7,789 nucleotides of DNA from Methylocystis sp. (lineage in GTDB: Bacteria; Pseudomonadota; Alphaproteobacteria; Rhizobiales; Beijerinckiaceae): contig JALRFG010000090.1 of assembly GCA_023253795.1 (NCBI GenBank), positions 1 to 7,789 of the forward strand. Reading direction: 5' to 3'. Positions 5,206-7,789 of the stretch are shown one piece after another. The translations under genes and the position numbers were made by a program. The first letter of the stretch is position 1; every line of letters starts with the position of its first letter. Under the pieces are notes generated by a model, which saw nothing but the letters and a program-made list of their open reading frames with translations, was not told the origin of the DNA and searched no databases.

Positions 5206-7413
5206 TCAGGCGGCGTGTTGATGCGCGCTGTAGCGCCCGTAAAAGCTTTCGCGCTTCGCCGCCATCTCACGCAGAAGTTGCGGCGGTGCGAAGCGCGCGC
5301 CGCATTTTTCAGTCAGACGATCGCACAGGGCGACGAAAGCGGCGGCGCCCATGCCGTCGATGTAGGAAATCGCGCCGCCGGTGAAGGGCGCAAAGCCAAA
5401 TCCAAGCACCGAGCCGACATCGGCTTCGCGGGGATCAGTGACGACGCCTTCGGCGATGGTTCGCGCCGCCTCGACCGATTGAATGACCAGAAGTCTTTGC
5501 TTGAGCTCCGCGATATCAAGCGTTTCAGGATCGAGGCGCGTCGTCGCCAGCGCGGAAAGCCCCGGCCACAGCGTTTTCTTGCCGCCAGCCGGATAATCGT
5601 AAAAGCCCTTGCCGTTCTTGCGGCCGTAGCGACCCTGCTCCTCGACCATATAATGCAGCACGCGCTCCTGCGCCGGATCAATGGCGGCGGGTCCAAGATC
5701 TTTCTTGGTCGCCGTCAGAATGCGCCAGCCGAGATCAAGCGCCACTTCATCATTGAGCGAAAGCGGTCCGACTGGCATGCCCGCCATGCGCGCGACATTT
5801 TCGATCATCGCCGGAGGCACGCCTTCGGTCAGCATAATCTGACCTTCGCGGATAAAATTCAGCACACAACGATTGGCGAAGAAGCCGCGCGTGTCGTTGA
5901 CGACGATTGGCGTCTTTTTGATGATGCGCACAAAATCGAGCGCGGTCGCCAGCGCGCGGTCGCTGGTCTTTTTGCCGAGGATCAATTCGACAAGCAGCAT
6001 TTTCTCGACTGGCGAGAAGAAATGAATGCCGATAAAATTTTCAGGCGTCAGCGTGGTTTCGGCCAGCGAAGTGATTGGCAGGGTTGAGGTGTTGGAAGCG
6101 AAGATAACGTCGGGTCCGACAACCGACTGTGCGCGTTTTGTCACTTCCGCCTTGATGTCGCGATCCTCGAAGACGGCTTCGAGAACAAGGTCGCATCCTT
6201 TAAGCGCAGCATAATCGCTTGTGGCGTTAATGCGCGCCAGCAACGCGTCTTTTTCTGCGGCGGTGGCGCGCCCTTTGGCCACAGAGCCGGAAATCAGCGC
6301 ATCAATCGTCGCCTTGCCTTTGTCGGCTGCGGGCTGGTCCCGGTCGAGCAAGGTCACCTCAAGACCATTCAGCGCGCTGACATAGGCGACGCCGGCGCCC
6401 ATGAAGCCGGCGCCAATGATCCCGATTTTCTTTAAATGCGTTGGCGCGACAGAAGTCGGTCGACGCGCGCCTTTTTCGAGTTCGTTTTTCGACAGGAACA
6501 GCGTGCGGATCATCGCCGCCGCTTCCTTCGAGCGCAGAATATGCGCAAACCAGCGCGACTCGACGGTCAGCGCCTGATCCATGGGGAGTTGCAGGCCTTC
6601 GTAAACGGCGTGCAGGATCGCTTTCGCCGCCGGATAATTGTCGTAGGTTTCGCGACGGTAAATGGCGTTCGCCGCCGGCCAGATCATCATGCCGGTTGGC
6701 GAGAACACTTTGCCGGAGGGATTTTTAAATTCTTTCGCATCCCACGGCGCGATCGCCTTGCCGCCGGCAAGGATCCATGCGCGGGCGCGTTCAATGATTT
6801 CGCCGCGCGGCGCAATTTCATGCACAAGCTTGCCGCCCAGCGCCGCTTTCGGTTTCGCCTGTTCGCCGCGAAACAAAAATTGCAAAGCGTCGCCGGTTTG
6901 CATCAGGCGCGCCACACGTTGTGTGCCGCCGGCGCCCGGGAAGAGGCCGACCTTGATTTCCGGCAGGCCAACTTTGGTTTTATCGTCGTCCGCCATCACG
7001 CGATAATGACAGGCGAGCGCCAGTTCAAAAGCGCCGCCCAGACACACGCCCTGTATCGCGACGGCAAAGGGTTTGCCGCAGGTTTCGAGCTTGCGATAGA
7101 TTTGCGACAGGCGTCGCGAGGTGTCGAAGAAGAGTTTCTTCGCCGCTTCTTCGCCTTCAGTTTTTTGCGCGCGCGCATATTCCGCTGCGCCCTGCTGCAG
7201 CATTGAGAGATCGGCGCCGCCGGAAAAAGCGTTTTTACCCGAGGCGATCACGCACCCCTTGATCGCCGGATCGGCGGCGACGGCGTCAACGACGGCGTCA
7301 AGCTCATCCATCACCTGCGGGGTGATGACGTTCATCGAGCGTTCGGGCATATCCCATGTCAGCAGCGCCACGCCGTCGGCGCCAATGTCGAAGCGAAAAT
7401 TGACGAGTTTCAT
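5206..7413 (-). CDS. fadB: Enoyl-CoA hydratase / 3-hydroxyacyl-CoA dehydrogenase, FadB/FadJ type
   Basis: Bifunctional beta-oxidation enzyme that hydrates trans-2-enoyl-CoA and oxidises the resulting 3-hydroxyacyl-CoA with NAD+, passing 3-ketoacyl-CoA to the thiolase encoded just upstream. From ATG 7413 it has 735 residues, a normal length. The N-terminal crotonase domain has the oxyanion segment FSGGADL (63-69) and both catalytic acids, Glu130 in GGAFELALACHYR and Glu152 in LPEIKVGLFPGAGGTQR. The central Rossmann fold has GAGFMG (334-339). The dehydrogenase has Ser443 in NTSTLP, the His464/Glu476 pair in GIHFFSP...LLVE, and Asn514 in FFANR. C-terminal dehydrogenase domains follow. All key residues appear intact. 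The start at 7413 has GGGAG 7 nt upstream and gives the conserved MKLVNFRF-type N-terminus; an in-frame ATG at 7431 would add six residues. It begins 33 bp after the thiolase stop, indicating one operon. FadB versus FadJ cannot be decided. Confidence 0.95.
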   Translation of the reverse strand: MKLVNFRFDIGADGVALLTWDMPERSMNVITPQVMDELDAVVDAVAADPAIKGCVIASGKNAFSGGADLSMLQQGAAEYARAQKTEGEEAAKKLFFDTSRRLSQIYRKLETCGKPFAVAIQGVCLGGAFELALACHYRVMADDDKTKVGLPEIKVGLFPGAGGTQRVARLMQTGDALQFLFRGEQAKPKAALGGKLVHEIAPRGEIIERARAWILAGGKAIAPWDAKEFKNPSGKVFSPTGMMIWPAANAIYRRETYDNYPAAKAILHAVYEGLQLPMDQALTVESRWFAHILRSKEAAAMIRTLFLSKNELEKGARRPTSVAPTHLKKIGIIGAGFMGAGVAYVSALNGLEVTLLDRDQPAADKGKATIDALISGSVAKGRATAAEKDALLARINATSDYAALKGCDLVLEAVFEDRDIKAEVTKRAQSVVGPDVIFASNTSTLPITSLAETTLTPENFIGIHFFSPVEKMLLVELILGKKTSDRALATALDFVRIIKKTPIVVNDTRGFFANRCVLNFIREGQIMLTEGVPPAMIENVARMAGMPVGPLSLNDEVALDLGWRILTATKKDLGPAAIDPAQERVLHYMVEEQGRYGRKNGKGFYDYPAGGKKTLWPGLSALATTRLDPETLDIAELKQRLLVIQSVEAARTIAEGVVTDPREADVGSVLGFGFAPFTGGAISYIDGMGAAAFVALCDRLTEKCGARFAPPQLLREMAAKRESFYGRYSAHQHAA

Positions 7414-7446
7414 GATGTCGCTCCCGGACATGCCGTCCCCGATTTC

Positions 7447-7789
7447 CTAGACGCGTTCGATAATCGTCGCGGTACCCATGCCGGCGCCGATGCATAACGT
7501 CACCAGCGCAGTTGTTTTTCCGCTGCGTTCCAGTTCATCCACCGCCGTGCCCAGCAACATGGCGCCCGTCGCCCCGAGCGGATGACCCAGCGCGATGGCG
7601 CCGCCATTGACGTTGACCTTGGCGGCGTCGAGATCGAACGCCTGAAAATAGCGCAGCACAACGGCGGCGAAGGCTTCATTGACCTCGAACAGGTCGATGT
7701 CGGCGAGCGTCATGCCGGCGCGCGCCAGCGCTTTTTTGGTCACATCGACCGGGCCGGTCAGCATGATCGCCGGCTCGGAGCCGATATTG
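7447..7789 (-). CDS. fadA: Acetyl-CoA acyltransferase (3-ketoacyl-CoA thiolase), C-terminal part
   Basis: Thiolase that cleaves 3-ketoacyl-CoA with CoA to release acetyl-CoA, or the reverse acetoacetyl-CoA-forming type. Only the last 113 residues are in the window; the N-terminal domain with the nucleophilic Cys lies to the right. Visible signatures are VNEAFA (Asn-Glu pair), the thiolase signature VNGGAIALGHPLGATGA with its catalytic His, and the C-terminal LCIGAGMGTA with the second active-site Cys. The reading frame is open up to the window edge and ends in TAG at 7449-7447. Placement just before the hydratase/dehydrogenase gene on the same strand suggests the FadA partner of the complex. 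A biosynthetic acetyl-CoA acetyltransferase cannot be excluded from this fragment. Confidence 0.92.
   Translation of the reverse strand, partial: NIGSEPAIMLTGPVDVTKKALARAGMTLADIDLFEVNEAFAAVVLRYFQAFDLDAAKVNVNGGAIALGHPLGATGAMLLGTAVDELERSGKTTALVTLCIGAGMGTATIIERV

Noticed and set aside
5215..6087. Plus-strand open frame of about 290 codons opposite fadB, and similar ones at 3641-4378 and 6436-7206
   Set aside because: Antisense frames expected in GC-rich coding DNA; the minus-strand genes carry complete catalytic motifs while these show Arg/His-rich sequence without family features.

Overview
The window looks like a chromosomal segment of a GC-rich alphaproteobacterium, most likely from the Hyphomicrobiales (Rhizobiales). 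This rests on base composition, on the run lgt / NDUFAF7-type methyltransferase / pgeF, and on a fadA-fadB pair whose protein N-terminus resembles alphaproteobacterial versions. The family or genus cannot be fixed from the sequence alone.

Left part (1-2403): a Tat-exported multicopper oxidase of the CueO/CopA type runs leftwards out of the window (its C-terminal third is missing). It is transcribed divergently from a TonB-family protein (1486-2403). The roughly 450 bp between them is AT-rich in the middle. It holds a perfect 8-bp inverted repeat directly against the oxidase ribosome-binding site and a series of small hairpins on the tonB side, so it is a two-way control region with a possibly long, structured tonB leader.

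Middle part (2404-5103, all on the minus strand): lgt, a mitochondrial-complex-I-assembly-type SAM methyltransferase (NDUFAF7/MidA family) and pgeF form a tight operon. lgt and the methyltransferase overlap by 4 bp (ATGA), and pgeF follows 22 bp later with a TTG start behind a clear Shine-Dalgarno site. These genes serve envelope lipoprotein maturation, probable respiratory complex I assembly, and correction of miscoupled peptidoglycan precursors. The pgeF and tonB stop codons touch with no base between them.

Right part (5206-7789, minus strand): the C-terminal end of a thiolase and a complete trifunctional-type enoyl-CoA hydratase/3-hydroxyacyl-CoA dehydrogenase form a fatty-acid beta-oxidation operon, which lies 102 bp upstream of lgt on the same strand.

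Overall this is mostly core-genome housekeeping content. I see no insertion sequence, phage, CRISPR, tRNA or rRNA, and no convincing undescribed system. The items most worth a second look are the regulatory structures between the oxidase and tonB, the uncertain tonB start, and a few altered residues around conserved motifs in PgeF, Lgt and TonB.
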